A stretch of 64,000 nt of DNA, taken from assembly GCF_001553785.1 (NCBI RefSeq), contig NZ_LOJP01000001.1, forward strand, positions 4,448,664-4,512,663. The letters run 5' to 3'. The notes beneath the pieces are model-generated. The model made no database searches, was not told the origin of the DNA, and saw only the letters and a program-made list of their open reading frames with translations. The translations under genes and the position numbers were made by a program. The first letter of the stretch is position 1. Each line of letters starts with the position of its first letter. Shown here piece by piece: positions 1-7,731 of this stretch. Source of the stretch: Actinoplanes sp. TFC3 (lineage in GTDB: Bacteria > Actinomycetota > Actinomycetes > Mycobacteriales > Micromonosporaceae).

Positions 1-90
1 CTGGCCTGGGTGGTCGCGCTCGCGGTGTGGCGGTTCGGTCGCATCGAGCAGCGCTGGGCGGCGACCCGGGCCCCCGCCGCAAACGACTAA
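1..90 (+). CDS. C-terminal end of a probable membrane protein (partial)
   Basis: An open frame enters from the left edge and stops at TAA 88-90. The 29 visible residues begin with a hydrophobic stretch (LAWVVALAVW) followed by a basic, polar tail. This suggests the last membrane helix and cytoplasmic tail of a membrane protein. The gene converges on def, with the two stop codons overlapping. Nothing more can be said about its function. Confidence 0.5.
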   Translation: MAWVVALAVWRFGRIEQRWAATRAPAAND

Positions 91-644
91 CTCGCGTCGT
101 TCGGGGTGCCGGCCCCTACCCCCGGGTGCTCGGCGCTCTCGGCGAGGAGTTTCTTGCGCTGCCGGGCCGGGAGCCGGTCGACGTAGAGCAGCCCGTCCAG
201 GTGATCGGTCTCGTGCTGCAGGCAGCGGGCGAGCAGCCCGGTGCCGTCGATGCGGACCGGGCGGCCGGTCACGTCGACGCCGGTGACGTATGCGGTGGCC
301 GGTCGCGGCACGCTCGCGTGCGGGCCGGGCACCGACAGGCAGCCCTCGGTGTCGTCGTCCAGCTCACGGTTCTCCGGCAGGTGCAGGACCGGGTTGACGA
401 CGTGCGCGACCACATGGGTGCCGGTGGCGTCGGGGCAGTCGACCACGAACAACCGGGCGTCGACGCCGATCTGATTCGCGGCCAGGCCGACGCCACGGGC
501 GGCGGCCATGCTGGCGAACATGTCCGCCACAAGCTGCGCGAGGTCGTCGTCGAAAACGGTCACCTCGGCGCAGCGGCGATGCAGCACCGGGTTGCCGTAG
601 CGGGTGATCGGTCGTGGGGTACCGGAACGGGTCTGCACAGTCAC
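87..644 (-). CDS. def: Peptide deformylase
   Basis: A 185-residue polypeptide deformylase, which removes the N-formyl group from nascent proteins using a metal (usually Fe2+). All three family motifs are present: GVGLAANQIG (motif 1), EGCLSVPG (motif 2, metal-binding Cys) and QHETDHLDG (motif 3, two His and the catalytic Glu). Length is normal for the family. The start is GTG at 644; a nearby ATG (648) is out of frame. It diverges from alaS across a 43-base gap that holds a Nur-like box, so both genes may share one operator. Actinomycetes often have several def copies, and this may be an accessory one. Confidence 0.93.
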   Translation of the reverse strand: MTVQTRSGTPRPITRYGNPVLHRRCAEVTVFDDDLAQLVADMFASMAAARGVGLAANQIGVDARLFVVDCPDATGTHVVAHVVNPVLHLPENRELDDDTEGCLSVPGPHASVPRPATAYVTGVDVTGRPVRIDGTGLLARCLQHETDHLDGLLYVDRLPARQRKKLLAESAEHPGVGAGTPNDAS

Positions 645-657
645 CCATAATATGTAG

Positions 658-674
658 TTGCAAAGTTATGGCGA
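658..674. promoter_or_regulatory. Nur-box-like operator between def and alaS
   Basis: TTGCAA-AGTTA-TGGCGA is a 6-5-6 imperfect inverted repeat in the def/alaS gap, ending 13 bases before the alaS ATG. The same layout recurs at 5795 (sod) and 7283 (acetyltransferase). As I recall it, the published Streptomyces Nur (nickel-responsive Fur-family) box is tTGCaa-N5-ttGCAA. The family match is good; occupancy by Nur is inferred. Confidence 0.55.
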
Positions 675-687
675 TAAGGGGTGGCGG

Positions 688-3333
688 ATGCAGACGGCGG
701 AGATCAGACGGCGCTTCCTGGCGCACTTCGCGAACACCGGGCACACCGTGGTGCCGTCCGCACCGCTGCCCGCGATCGCGGATCCGAACCTGCTGTTCAT
801 CAACGCCGGCATGGTGCAGTTCGTGCCGTACTTCCTCGGTCAGCGCACCCCGCCCTACGCGACGGCGACCTCGGTGCAGAAGTGCATCCGCACCCCGGAC
901 ATCGACGAGGTCGGCAAGACCTCCCGGCACGGCACGTTTTTCCAGATGAACGGCAACTTCTCCTTCGGCGACTACTTCAAGGAAGGCGCCATACCTCTGG
1001 CCTGGGAGCTGTCCACCAAGCCGATCAGCGACGGCGGATTCGGGCTCGCCCCCGAGCGGATCTGGGCGACGGTCTACTTGGACGACGACGAGGCGTACGA
1101 GCTGTGGCTCAAGACCGGCGTGCCGGCCGAGCGAATAGTGCGGCGCGGGAAGAAGGACAACTTCTGGTCGATGGGCATCCCCGGCCCGGCCGGTCCGTGC
1201 TCCGAGCTGTACTACGACCGCGGCACTGCCTACGGCGCCGACGGTGGCCCGGAGGTCGACGAGGATCGTTTCCTGGAGTTCTGGAATCTGGTCTTCATGC
1301 AGTACGAGATCGCCGACGTGGCCTCCAAGGAGGAGTTCCGGATCGTCGGTGAGCTGCCGAGCAAGAACATCGACACCGGCATGGGCCTGGAACGGATGGC
1401 GTCGATCCTGCAGGGCGTCGACAACCTGTACGAGATCGACGAGGTCCGCCCCATCCTGGCCATGGCCGCCGACCTGACCGGCAAGCAATACGGCGTGCAC
1501 TCCGGGCACGCCGCCTCCGAAAGCCACCCCGACGACGTACGGCTGCGGGTGATCGCCGACCACGTACGCACCGCGCTGATGTTGATCGGGGACGGCGTCA
1601 CCCCGGGCAACGAGGGCCGCGGCTACGTGCTGCGCCGGATCATGCGCCGCGCCATCCGGGCCATGCGACTGCTCGGCTGGCACGGCCGCGCCTTGCCGGA
1701 GCTGCTGCCGGTCGCCCGCGACTGCATGGCCCCGTCGTATCCCGAGCTGGCGAGCGAGTTCGACCGGATCTCCACCATCGCGTACGCGGAGGAGGAGACG
1801 TTCCTGTCGACGCTGCGGGCCGGCACCACCATCCTGGACACCGCCATCGCCGAAACCAAGGGCGCCGGCCGTACGGTGCTACCCGGCGACAAGGCGTTCC
1901 AGTTGCACGACACGTACGGCCTCCCGATCGACCTGACCCTGGAGATCGCCGCCGAGCAAGGCCTGCAGGTCGACGCCGACGGGTTCCGGGCACTGATGGC
2001 CGAGCAACGGGCCCGGGCCAAGGCCGACGGGAAGGCACGCAAGACCGGCCACGCCGACCTGTCCGCGTACCGGGCGGTGCTGGACGCGCACGGCCCGACC
2101 GACTGGGTGGCCTACGAAACCCTGGAGACCGACTCCCGGGTCGTCGCGATCTGGGCCGGCGGCGCGGCGGTCGGCAGCGCCCGGGCCGGTGACATCGTCT
2201 CGGTCGCGCTGGATCGCAGCCCGTTCTACGCCGAGAGCGGCGGCCAGGACTCCGACGCCGGCATGCTCACCGCAGCGAACCTGCACGCCGAGATCATCGA
2301 CGTGCAACGCCCGGTCAAAGGACTGATCGCGCACACCGTCCGCATCCTCGACGGCACTCTCGCGACCGGCGACAGCGTGCACGCCGCCGTGGACCCGGAA
2401 TGGCGCACCGGCGCCCGCCAAGCCCATTCCGGGACGCATGTCGTGCTCGCGGCGCTGCGGCAGGTCCTCGGGCCGACCGCGCTGCAGTCCGGCTCGTACA
2501 ACCGGCCCGGCTATCTGCGGTTGGACTTCGCCTGGCGCGGTGGCCTGTCAGAGACGACCCGCAGCGAGGTCGAGGAGGTCGCCAACCTGGCCATCCGCCG
2601 TGACCTGCCGGTCGGTGTGCGTTACCTGCCACTCGAGCAGGCCCGGCACGAAGGCGCCATCGCCCTGTTCGGGGAGACCTACGACGAGACGGTACGGGTG
2701 GTCGAGATCGGGGGTGACTGGTCGCGGGAGCTGTGCGGCGGCACCCACGTCGACCGGTCCGCGCAGATCGGATCCCTCGCGATCACCAGCGAGGCATCGG
2801 TCGGGGCCGGGCAGCGCCGGGTCGAGGCGGTCACCGGCATCGAGGCGTTCCGGTATCTGGCCCGCGAACGCGACCTGGTCGGCCGGCTCGCCGCCCAGCT
2901 CAAGGCCCGCCCGGAGGAACTACCCGACCGAATTACCGCCCTGCTGGCCCGGATGAAGCAGGTCGAACGCGAGGCCAGCGATCTGCGCGACCGGATCCTC
3001 GACCTCGACGTCGACGAGTACGCCGCTAACGCGGTCGACCTCGGCGGTATCGCCTACGTCGGGGTCACTACGGCTGGTGACGGGCGGCGGCTGGCCGAGA
3101 AGATCGCCGGCCGGCTCGGGAACCGCCCCGGCGTCATCGGGGTTGTGGCCGGGGCTAGCGCGGTCGTGGCCACCACGCCCTCCGCCGTGGAACGTGGCCT
3201 GTCTGCTGCAGATCTGATCAAGCTGCTGCTGGCTGGGCGGGGCGGCGGGAACGCCGCGTTCGCGCAGGGCAAGGCGACCGGTGACCCGGCGCAAGTGCTG
3301 GCCCGGTTGCGTGAATTGACCGCCGCGGCATGA
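688..3333 (+). CDS. alaS: Alanyl-tRNA synthetase
   Basis: A class II synthetase that charges tRNA-Ala. The start at ATG 688 gives 881 residues, the usual length, and follows a purine-rich AAGGGG; an upstream in-frame ATG at 658 would overlap the operator. Visible parts are the aminoacylation core (GTFFQMNGNFSFGDYF; GDGVTPGNEGRGYVLRR), the editing-domain zinc motifs HxxxH (HSGTH) and CxxxH (CGGTH), and a C-Ala tail. It heads an apparent operon with an 85-residue protein, tsaD, ureG and a MarR gene. Housekeeping actinobacterial alaS usually sits beside ruvX/mltG/aroE, so this may be a second, conditionally expressed copy. That is inference. Confidence 0.93.
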   Translation: MQTAEIRRRFLAHFANTGHTVVPSAPLPAIADPNLLFINAGMVQFVPYFLGQRTPPYATATSVQKCIRTPDIDEVGKTSRHGTFFQMNGNFSFGDYFKEGAIPLAWELSTKPISDGGFGLAPERIWATVYLDDDEAYELWLKTGVPAERIVRRGKKDNFWSMGIPGPAGPCSELYYDRGTAYGADGGPEVDEDRFLEFWNLVFMQYEIADVASKEEFRIVGELPSKNIDTGMGLERMASILQGVDNLYEIDEVRPILAMAADLTGKQYGVHSGHAASESHPDDVRLRVIADHVRTALMLIGDGVTPGNEGRGYVLRRIMRRAIRAMRLLGWHGRALPELLPVARDCMAPSYPELASEFDRISTIAYAEEETFLSTLRAGTTILDTAIAETKGAGRTVLPGDKAFQLHDTYGLPIDLTLEIAAEQGLQVDADGFRALMAEQRARAKADGKARKTGHADLSAYRAVLDAHGPTDWVAYETLETDSRVVAIWAGGAAVGSARAGDIVSVALDRSPFYAESGGQDSDAGMLTAANLHAEIIDVQRPVKGLIAHTVRILDGTLATGDSVHAAVDPEWRTGARQAHSGTHVVLAALRQVLGPTALQSGSYNRPGYLRLDFAWRGGLSETTRSEVEEVANLAIRRDLPVGVRYLPLEQARHEGAIALFGETYDETVRVVEIGGDWSRELCGGTHVDRSAQIGSLAITSEASVGAGQRRVEAVTGIEAFRYLARERDLVGRLAAQLKARPEELPDRITALLARMKQVEREASDLRDRILDLDVDEYAANAVDLGGIAYVGVTTAGDGRRLAEKIAGRLGNRPGVIGVVAGASAVVATTPSAVERGLSAADLIKLLLAGRGGGNAAFAQGKATGDPAQVLARLRELTAAA

Positions 3334-3587
3334 CGGCGGACCCGGCGATTCTGCTGACCGGGATGCAACATGCTCTCGGGATCGTCGCGGCCCGTCGCCG
3401 CGGCGATCTCGCCGGCGCGCAGGCGCTCACCGGCGCGGTCCGCGACGACGCGGACCGCGCCCACGCGTTCCTGCTGCTCACCGAACTCGCCCTGGCCATC
3501 GTCAGCGATCACACCGGCCGCGACGTGCAGACCGTCACCGGTGAGCTGTCCCTGCGCATTGCCGCCCTGTCCGCCGGGCAGGCCTGA
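3330..3587 (+). CDS. Small helical protein of unknown function, paralogue 1
   Basis: An 85-residue, alanine-rich, probably all-helical protein. Its ATG overlaps the alaS stop (ATGA), so it should be translationally coupled. It is clearly homologous to the 85-residue protein at 6475-6732: both have RGDLAGAQ near residue 25 and an ELSLxIAA tail. One paralogue follows alaS and the other follows sod. No known domain was recognised. The pairing with Nur-box-controlled genes suggests a role linked to that regulon. Confidence 0.75.
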   Translation: MTADPAILLTGMQHALGIVAARRRGDLAGAQALTGAVRDDADRAHAFLLLTELALAIVSDHTGRDVQTVTGELSLRIAALSAGQA

Positions 3588-3588
3588 C

Positions 3589-4620
3589 ATGCCTTTGGTG
3601 CTGGGGATCGAGACGTCCTGTGACGAGACAGGTGTCGGGCTCGTGCGCGACGGGGTGTTGCTCGGCGATGCGCTCGCGTCCAGCATGGACGAGCATGCCC
3701 GCTTCGGCGGCGTCGTCCCGGAGATCGCCGCCCGCGCCCACCTCGAAGCGCTGCAGCCGATGGTGCGGCACGCTCTGGACAACGCCGGCGTCGCCCTCGC
3801 TGAGGTGGAGGCCGTCGCGGTCACCGCCGGGCCCGGTCTGGCCTCGGCCGTGCAGGTCGGGCTGGCCGCCGGGAAGGCGTACGCGCTGAGCCTGGGTGTC
3901 CCGCTCTACGGCGTGCACCATCTCGCGGGGCACGCCGCCGTCGACACCCTCGAACACGGGCCCCTGCCCGACCGGTGTATCGCCTTGATCGTCTCCGGCG
4001 GGCACACGTCACTGCTGCTGCTCGGCGACCTCGCCCGCGACCCGATCGTGCATCTCGGCGACACCGTCGACGACGCCGCCGGGGAAGCCTTCGACAAGGT
4101 CGCCCGGCTGCTCGGCCTGCCCTATCCCGGCGGGCCGGCCATCGATCGGGCCGCCCGCGACGGCAACCCCGACGCGATCGCGTTCCCGCGTCCGCTGCCC
4201 GGCACGTACACGTTCTCCTTCTCCGGCCTGAAAACCGCGGTGGCCCGCTGGGTCGAACGCCACCACGGTCCGGTCCCGGTCGCCGACGTCGCCGCGTCGT
4301 TCCAGGAAGCCGTCGCCGACACCCTGTCCCGCAAAGCCGTCGGCGCCTGCCGCGAACACCACGCCGGCACGCTGCTGATGGTCGGCGGGGTCGCCGCGAA
4401 CAGCCGCGTCCGCGCGCTGACCGCCCGGCGCTGCGCGCAGGCCGGGATCGAACTGCGCGTGCCCACACCCCGGCTGTGCACCGACAACGGCGCCATGATC
4501 GCCGCCGTCGGAGACCTCATCGCCCGCGCCGGGCTACCACCCAGCCCACTCGACCTGGCCATGCAACCCACCCTGACCCTCACCCAAGCCCTCGTACGCC
4601 CCTCAAGGAGCACCCCATGA
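3589..4620 (+). CDS. tsaD: tRNA N6-threonylcarbamoyladenosine transferase subunit TsaD
   Basis: An ASKHA-fold protein of the TsaD/Kae1/Qri7 family (formerly Gcp), which with TsaB and TsaE transfers threonylcarbamoyl to A37 of ANN-decoding tRNAs. Family marks are the N-terminal GIETSCDETG, the metal-binding HxxxH (HHLAGH), SGGHTSL, the FSFSGLKTA region and the C-terminal metal Asp in CTDNGAMIA. The 343-residue length is normal. It starts two bases after the small gene stops. The usual partners tsaB, tsaE and rimI are absent here, so this is probably a duplicate of the housekeeping gene. It overlaps ureG by ATGA. Confidence 0.9.
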   Translation: MPLVLGIETSCDETGVGLVRDGVLLGDALASSMDEHARFGGVVPEIAARAHLEALQPMVRHALDNAGVALAEVEAVAVTAGPGLASAVQVGLAAGKAYALSLGVPLYGVHHLAGHAAVDTLEHGPLPDRCIALIVSGGHTSLLLLGDLARDPIVHLGDTVDDAAGEAFDKVARLLGLPYPGGPAIDRAARDGNPDAIAFPRPLPGTYTFSFSGLKTAVARWVERHHGPVPVADVAASFQEAVADTLSRKAVGACREHHAGTLLMVGGVAANSRVRALTARRCAQAGIELRVPTPRLCTDNGAMIAAVGDLIARAGLPPSPLDLAMQPTLTLTQALVRPSRSTP

Positions 4621-5317
4621 CCACCGACGTCCACACCCACGGCCCCGACGAGCCGCCGCACACCCACCCGCATCCCGACGTCGACCCGCACCAGCCGCTG
4701 ACCTCAGGCGGCCGGGCCCTGCGAGTCGGCATCGGCGGACCCGTCGGCTCGGGCAAGACCGCCCTGGTCGCCGCGCTTTGCCGCACCCTCGCCGACGATC
4801 TGCGCCTGGCGGTGGTGACCAACGACATCTACACCACCGAGGACGCCGACTTCCTGCTGCGCAACGGTGTCCTGCCCGCCGAACGGGTCCGGGCCGTGGA
4901 GACCGGCTGCTGCCCGCACACCGCCATCCGCGACGACATCTCCGCCAACCTCGATGCCACCGAGGAACTCGAAGACAGCCTCGGCCCGCTCGACCTGATC
5001 CTCATCGAAAGCGGCGGCGACAACCTCACCGCCACCTTCAGCAAGGGCCTCATCGATCTGCAGATCTTCGTCGTCGACGTGGCCGGCGGCGACAAAGTCC
5101 CCCGCAAGGGCGGCCCCGGCGTCACCACCGCCGACCTGCTGTCATCAACAAGACCGACCTCGCCCCGCACGTCGGCGCCGACCTGACGGTCATGGACCGC
5201 GACGCCCGCGCCCGCCGCGGCGACCTACCCACCATCTTCCAGTCCCTGGCCGAGGACACCGGCGCCACCGCCGTCGCCGATTGGATCCGCAGCCATCTGC
5301 GGCGCTTTCCGCGCTGA
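4617..5317 (+). pseudogene. ureG: Urease accessory GTPase UreG, frameshifted
   Basis: UreG is the SIMIBI GTPase that delivers nickel to urease. The first part has a His-rich N-terminus, Walker A GIGGPVGSGKT, NDIYTTEDADFL, the metal site ETGCCPHTAIRDD and ESGGDNLTATFS. After GVTTADLL (about 5141) the frame is lost; the expected continuation (VINKTDLAPHVGADL to the C-terminus) is intact in the next frame and stops at 5317. One G appears missing (CTG-GTC read as CTG-TC) at 5139-5142. As written, the product ends at 5186 with the NKxD guanine-specificity motif missing. No urease or ureDEF genes are visible. Either a real inactivation or a sequencing error. Confidence 0.82.
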
Positions 5318-5322
5318 GCGTC

Positions 5323-5775
5323 ATGAGCGACGACATGTTGCTCGTCGCGGCCTGCCGCGATGCCGAGGCCGCCTGCGAGCTGTACCGGCAGCAACAGTTG
5401 AGCCGAGCCGGGTATCCCGGCATCCGCCGGGAAGTCATCGTCCAGCTGCACCACCTGGCCGAGCGGGACACCACGATCGGTGCCCTCGCCACGACCCTGC
5501 ACGTCACCGAACAGGACATCGCTCAGCGCGCTGGAGCCTTGGAAGCACGCGGCTACCTGCGCCGGATCGGCCCTCAGGGCGACATCCGGCACCGCGTCAT
5601 GCAACTGACCGCGGCCGGGCGTGCCGCCGGCCAGCTCGATCGGCGCCTCGATGCTGAACTGCAGCAACTCCTCACCGAACGGTTCGGCGATGCACAGATG
5701 ACCGCCGCGCGCCTCGTCCTGACCGCACTGGCCGCCGAACCCACCAACACTGATGGGCAAGGTAGCCCTTACTAG
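5323..5775 (+). CDS. MarR-family transcriptional regulator
   Basis: A 150-residue protein with a MarR-type winged helix: a helical N-terminus, a central HTH (TIGALATTLHVTEQDIAQRAGALEARGYLRR) and a wing with the basic/acidic pattern GPQGDIRHRVMQLTAAGR. The start at ATG 5323 lies six bases after the ureG stop, so it is probably co-transcribed with alaS-ureG. It sits just upstream of sod and could sense a redox or metal cue. The ligand and target are not evident. Confidence 0.75.
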   Translation: MSDDMLLVAACRDAEAACELYRQQQLSRAGYPGIRREVIVQLHHLAERDTTIGALATTLHVTEQDIAQRAGALEARGYLRRIGPQGDIRHRVMQLTAAGRAAGQLDRRLDAELQQLLTERFGDAQMTAARLVLTALAAEPTNTDGQGSPY

Positions 5776-5794
5776 ACCTCCACCCCGCTTCATG

Positions 5795-5811
5795 TTGCAA
5801 GATATTGGCAA
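5795..5811. promoter_or_regulatory. Nur-box-like operator upstream of superoxide dismutase
   Basis: TTGCAA-GATAT-TGGCAA is a 6-5-6 inverted repeat ending 31 bases before the sod start. It is the cleanest of the three copies. Nur repression of an Fe-SOD gene (sodF) by nickel is established in Streptomyces, so box and gene agree with each other. Binding itself is inferred. Confidence 0.65.
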
Positions 5812-5842
5812 CAGCCACAATCCGGCAGATGGAAGGATGGTC

Positions 5843-6472
5843 ATGGCCATCTACACGCTTCCCGACATGCCCTACGACTACGGCGCACTCGAGCCGGCGA
5901 TGTCCGGGCAGATCCTCGAGCTGCACCACAGCAAGCACCACGCCGCGTACGTCAAGGGCAGCAACGACACCCTCGACCAGCTCGCCGAGGCCCGCGACAA
6001 GGGCGACTACCACGCCCTGGTCGGCCTGGAGAAGACGCTCGCGTTCAACCTGTCCGGGCACGTGCTGCACTCGATCTTCTGGAACAACCTGCGGCCCGGC
6101 AGCAGCGCCGACCGGCCCGAGGGCGACCTCGCCGCGGCCATCGACGAGCACCTCGGCTCGTTCGACGCGTTCTCCGCGCAGCTGTCCACCGCCACCAAGG
6201 GCGTTCAGGGTTCGGGTTGGGGCATCCTCGCCTGGGAGCCGCTGTCGCAGCGCCTGATCGTCGAGCAGGTCTACGACCACCACGGCAACGTCGGGCAGGG
6301 CTCCACGCCGATCCTGGTCTTCGACGCCTGGGAGCACGCCTACTACCTGCAGTACAAGAACGTCCGCCCCGACTACGTCGACCGCCTGTGGAACTTGGTC
6401 AACTGGGCCGACGTCACCAAGCGCTTCGACGCCGCCCGGGCCGCAGGCAACCCGATCATCGTCGCACCCTGA
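5843..6472 (+). CDS. sodA: Superoxide dismutase, Fe/Mn family
   Basis: A cytoplasmic Fe/Mn superoxide dismutase of 209 residues. Metal ligands fit the family: the first His in ELHHSKHHAAYV, His in NLSGHVLHSIFW, and Asp/His in the signature DAWEHAYYLQY. The start at 5843 (MAIYTLPDMPYDY) is preferred because GGAAGG ends six bases upstream; an in-frame ATG at 5837 has no spacing. The Nur-like box upstream suggests it is the counterpart of Streptomyces sodF, expressed when nickel for Ni-SOD is short. Metal use (Fe or Mn) cannot be decided by eye. Confidence 0.95.
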   Translation: MAIYTLPDMPYDYGALEPAMSGQILELHHSKHHAAYVKGSNDTLDQLAEARDKGDYHALVGLEKTLAFNLSGHVLHSIFWNNLRPGSSADRPEGDLAAAIDEHLGSFDAFSAQLSTATKGVQGSGWGILAWEPLSQRLIVEQVYDHHGNVGQGSTPILVFDAWEHAYYLQYKNVRPDYVDRLWNLVNWADVTKRFDAARAAGNPIIVAP

Positions 6473-6474
6473 CG

Positions 6475-6732
6475 ATGGACGCCGCCGACGCGTTCGCCGG
6501 CGCGCAACGTGCCGCCGGGGTCATCGCGGCCAAACACCGCGGTGACCTCGCCGGCGCGCAGCAACTGCTGGCCGCCTTCCCCGACGAGCAGGCCCGCGCC
6601 CGCGCGTTCGAGCTGCTGGCCCAGCTTGTCTTGAGTATTCTGCGCGCCCAGACCGACCAGAGCATGGACGAGCTGGTGCAGGAACTGAGCCTGCACATCG
6701 CCGCCGCCGCGCTCAGCCCACCGCCGGCGTGA
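6475..6732 (+). CDS. Small helical protein of unknown function, paralogue 2
   Basis: 85 residues, the same length as and homologous to the protein at 3330-3587 (shared RGDLAGAQ, similar helix pattern, ELSLHIAA tail). It starts two bases after the sod stop and is almost certainly co-transcribed with it. Its 3' end overlaps the convergent acetyltransferase gene by 20 bases. Function unknown. Confidence 0.72.
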   Translation: MDAADAFAGAQRAAGVIAAKHRGDLAGAQQLLAAFPDEQARARAFELLAQLVLSILRAQTDQSMDELVQELSLHIAAAALSPPPA

Positions 6733-7261
6733 ACTCCGCCGTATAGAGCACCAACGGCCGTCCGTCGACCTCATAGGTGAACTGGCGTTTCCAGCCTTCG
6801 GCCTCGTAGAACCGGACCGCATCGGCTCGCGGATGGGCGGCCAGCCAACCTCGAGGAGCGCCCGCACCGAACCGCCGCAGCAGGCTGCGAGCCAGCCCCC
6901 GGCGCCGGTGAGCCGGCGTCACCGTCAGCTCCGCCACCACCACGGCCGGAGCAACCAGCAATCTCGCCACCTCGGCCGGGGCCGCAGCCCGCACCGCCAA
7001 ATCGAAGGCGTTCGACGACGGCAGCACGGCCGGAGCGGGCCACCCGTAGACCGCACCGGCAACGACGCCGCCAATAGACGCCACCAAACCGTACGCGCCG
7101 GGGTATGCGGCCTGCCGGGCCAGACGCGCCGGGTAGCCGTCGAGCTCGTCGAGTGACTCGTTCCAGGGCGGCCCAGCGAAACACTGCCGGTAGATCGGGT
7201 GCAGCCGCTCCTGAAGCCCGAGCAGTTGCTCGCCGTTCACCGCAGCGATGTCGAAAATCAA
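6713..7261 (-). CDS. GNAT-family N-acetyltransferase
   Basis: A 182-residue GNAT acetyltransferase. The acetyl-CoA-binding motif A is visible as VAELTVTPAHRRRGLARSLL, followed by the C-terminal FYEAEGW strand common in the family. TTG 7261 is chosen as start because GGGAGGTGG lies just upstream and no in-frame ATG or GTG fits as well. Substrate unknown. A Nur-like box lies 22 bases upstream, so it may belong to the same regulon as sod and alaS. Confidence 0.8.
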   Translation of the reverse strand: MIFDIAAVNGEQLLGLQERLHPIYRQCFAGPPWNESLDELDGYPARLARQAAYPGAYGLVASIGGVVAGAVYGWPAPAVLPSSNAFDLAVRAAAPAEVARLLVAPAVVVAELTVTPAHRRRGLARSLLRRFGAGAPRGWLAAHPRADAVRFYEAEGWKRQFTYEVDGRPLVLYTAEFTPAVG

Positions 7262-7282
7262 CGCCCACCTCCCCCTGGCTTG

Positions 7283-7299
7283 TTGCCATAATTTTGCAA
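7283..7299. promoter_or_regulatory. Nur-box-like operator upstream of the acetyltransferase
   Basis: On the minus strand this reads TTGCAA-AATTA-TGGCAA, only three substitutions from the alaS copy and with the same 6-5-6 spacing. It lies directly upstream of the acetyltransferase ribosome-binding site. Confidence 0.55.
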
Positions 7300-7515
7300 G
7301 TACGAGAATATGGCGGAAGAGAAGCGATGGCTTGCGTGGCCGTGACCCAAAGCTTCCGCAGCAGCGCCCCGGCACCGCGATGATCCACGCCGCCGGGGCG
7401 CTCGCCTTTCCTTCTCCCGACGCCAACCGCGCATGCACCCGTCCGCGGCGACCGCTCGGCTTGCGCACCGTCCGGCAGAGGCGAAGCTCATGATGACGCG
7501 GCCGTGCGCCCCCGG

Positions 7516-7686
7516 TTAGGGTGAGGCCGCCGTGGTGCTCGGGAAGCCGGTGGGAAACCGGCGCGGCCCTCGCCACTGTGAACGGGACAGCCGTCGGCCC
7601 TCGTCGCTTCGCGAGGTCACTGGGCACTACGCCTGGGAAGGCCGGCCGCCGGCGCACCACCCGTCAGCCAGGAGACCGGCCACGGC
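7516..7686 (+). promoter_or_regulatory. Cobalamin riboswitch
   Basis: A leader before the ABC importer with hallmark cobalamin-riboswitch segments in order: GGGAAGCCGGTG, a GCGCGG/CCTCGCCACTGTGA core, CACTGGGCACTACGCCTGGG, and a B12 box AGCCAGGAGACC at 7666-7677. The aptamer ends about 46 bases before the btuF start, leaving room for sequestration of the ribosome-binding site. High cobalamin should switch the operon off. Confidence 0.9.
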
Positions 7687-7731
7687 ACCAGATCGACTCC
7701 GTCCACGAGGTGCTGGAAGGTGGTCCCGCTC

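Noticed and set aside
658..674. Zur (zinc) box
   Set aside because: The shared motif TTGCAA-N5-TGGCAA does not resemble the Streptomyces Zur consensus (TGaaAatGATTTTCA type); the Nur pattern fits better.
364..1683. 439-codon minus-strand frame
   Set aside because: Antisense to alaS and overlapping def in another frame; no domain-like sequence.
4617..5186. HypB hydrogenase nickel GTPase
   Set aside because: The His-rich start and GTPase motifs suggested HypB at first, but NDIYTTEDADFL, ETGCCPHTAIRDD and ESGGDNLTATFS are UreG sequences.
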